A stretch of 64,000 nucleotides of DNA from Linyphia triangularis (Eukaryota; Arthropoda; Arachnida; Araneae; Linyphiidae): positions 46,165,385-46,229,384 of the forward strand of contig OZ021727.1 of NCBI GenBank assembly GCA_963978545.1, read 5' to 3'. A model generated the notes under the pieces. The model saw nothing but the letters and a program-made list of their open reading frames with translations. It was not told the DNA's origin and did not search any database. The translations under genes were made by a program, and so were the position numbers. Positions 1 through 64,000 of the stretch are shown one piece after another (the first letter of the stretch is position 1; each line of letters begins with the position of its first letter).

Positions 1-855
1 TGGAATACGTAATTATATCGTCAACAAATGTATCAATTGTTTAGACGTTGGAATCGACGATGAAATAAACAAATTGAAATTAAAGGCTGATTTACACGTT
101 GCCAGAGGATGGAATATCAGCTGGTAAGTTGATTGTAAGATCACTGTCACGGAAATCACTGCTATGAAATAGAAAATATATACTGGAGTTTCCAGCAACT
201 AGTGGGCCAGCTACAAATTGACTTTTCTAGTGACTGGCATGAAGAATTCATATGATGCACACCAGCTGATGTAAAGTGTAAATCCCCCCTTAAGTGTTTT
301 AATTGGAATTTAATTGTCTGAAAGTAGAGTCAATTTTGTAAAATATTTTCTGATACTTCTTTATATGTCCAGTTTCTCAGATTGAGACACGACACCTTGT
401 AAACTACTAGATGTATTACTATAAATATTTTCTAATTAAAAAAAAAAAAATCTAGTGTAATAATTGCTTAGCTAAAAAAAAATGTGCAATGTAATACATG
501 AGAATAAAATTTAAATTTTATTTTATTTTTAAAGTGTGATTAAAATATTTTTATTCTAATTAATATTTTAAATTGACTTTATAAATGAATAAATAAAGTT
601 GAATTTTTATATTTTCCATATTTGCTATTTATCTGAATTAGATAATTTTCTCATGGGCATGCATTATGAAAGAAAGCAGTTAACCAACATAGTTTTATAA
701 AGTTAATACTTTTAGTTTTACGATGAAAAAGTATCTATAATAATCACAAAAAAGTTTAAGTGTAACATAAACACCCAATAATACATTGATGGTTATTTGC
801 GCTGCAAATATTATGAACGTGAAGATGTTAGATTGAATGTAGAAAGAACACTTAC
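1..855. other. Intron of the hemocytin-like gene, no gene seen
   Basis: Downstream intron after the VWD exon. AT-rich. No exon resembling the remainder of the VWD domain was found on the minus strand. Confidence 0.5.
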
Positions 856-63481
<62,626 letters not shown>

Positions 63482-64000
63482 CTAAAAATTTACAATTTTC
63501 AATACACACATTAAACAATGCATATTAAACAACGAACGTATAATAAATTATGATACTCATTATATACATGCAGTTTAAAAAGGCAAAAACAAAGAAGATT
63601 TTTAGGATAAAATTAACTTATCTAATTAGTAATTAACCTTCCATTATCAACGTGTAAATTATTTTCTTGGCACCTGATGTTTTTGTCATTCAATTTAATC
63701 ATTTCTTCCTATGTATGTAAAGTATCTAAGAACATGGCAGTGTTTTACTTCCAAGTCTAATGTCAAAGGGGAAGAACATGCAAGTGCATCTCATGTTGAC
63801 CGATCTTAGGCCTTTTCGACCCTTTACAGATTCATTTTCTTGGCACCTGATGTTTTAGTATGCAATCATTTCCTCCTAAATATATAAGTAAAATTATCTA
63901 AGTAAAGTATCTAAGAACGTGACAGTGTTTTATTGTCAAGTCCGATGTCAAAGGGGAAGAACATGCAAGTGCATATTATGTTGACCAACCTTAGGCCGGT
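63482..64000. other. Intron (upstream part), contains a tandem duplication
   Basis: No exon of F5/8C domain 1 is present here. Holds the repeat at 63650-64000. Confidence 0.6.
63650..64000. repeat. Tandem duplication, period about 173, cut by the window end
   Basis: CTTGGCACCTGATGTTTT starts at 63666 and 63839; both units continue through AAAGTATCTAAGAAC and GTCAAAGGGGAAGAACATGC to ATGTTGACC and TTAGGCC. More copies may lie beyond 64000. Confidence 0.88.

Noticed and set aside
1..126. Plus-strand open frame ending at TGG TAA beside a GTAAGT motif, possible exon of another gene
   Set aside because: The frame stops inside the supposed donor, no family motif is visible, and its start is outside the window.
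13..198. Minus-strand frame as the next exon of the VWD domain
   Set aside because: It lacks the Cys and Gly pattern of VWD and stops at position 13; an acceptor-like CAG alone is not enough.

Overview
The window is AT-rich animal (eukaryotic) DNA: GT-AG introns of up to 8 kb, exons mostly of 75-225 bases, long microsatellites, tRNA-derived SINEs, mariner/Tc1, piggyBac-like and Helitron-type transposons and a non-LTR retrotransposon fragment. Protein content and repeat types fit an arthropod, plausibly an arachnid, but the species cannot be named from sequence alone.

One host gene fills the window. It lies on the minus strand and runs off both ends. I reconstruct 23 exons (positions 63481 down to 856) that join in one open frame of 3250 nt (about 1083 codons) with every intron phase matching. 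In protein order they give: the last two thirds of one F5/8 type C (discoidin) domain, four complete F5/8C domains each built from the same three-exon cassette, a Thr/Glu linker exon, a sixth F5/8C domain with a different intron position, a TIL domain exon, a VWC-like exon, an LDL-receptor class A exon, a 33-nt Thr-rich exon, and the start of a von Willebrand D domain. This is the architecture of hemocytin/hemolectin (also annotated as SCO-spondin-like), the large secreted hemocyte clotting protein of arthropods. No promoter, start codon or stop codon of the gene is in the window.

The introns hold the rest. Right to left along the gene: a 27-bp perfect hairpin (61169-61229); a 2.1-kb Helitron-like element with about eleven copies of a 148-bp repeat (57729-59834); a large inverted repeat (55525-57025); a dead Tc1 element with a tRNA-like segment inside (52601-54399); a piggyBac-like MITE with TTAA ends (49144-49423); a foldback mariner derivative (48391-48985); a palindromic CACTG MITE (29974-30182); a decayed Tc1 transposase split by an RTE-like retrotransposon fragment with a 12-bp target duplication (27040-27930); a mariner deletion derivative whose terminal repeats enter the coding region (21475-22347); SINEs at 32977, 19022 and 11924; a Helitron helicase remnant (12313-12660); and (CA)n and (TA)n microsatellites. 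Two unnamed dispersed families recur several times in both orientations. No prokaryotic features, rRNA genes, CRISPR arrays or functional tRNA genes were seen.
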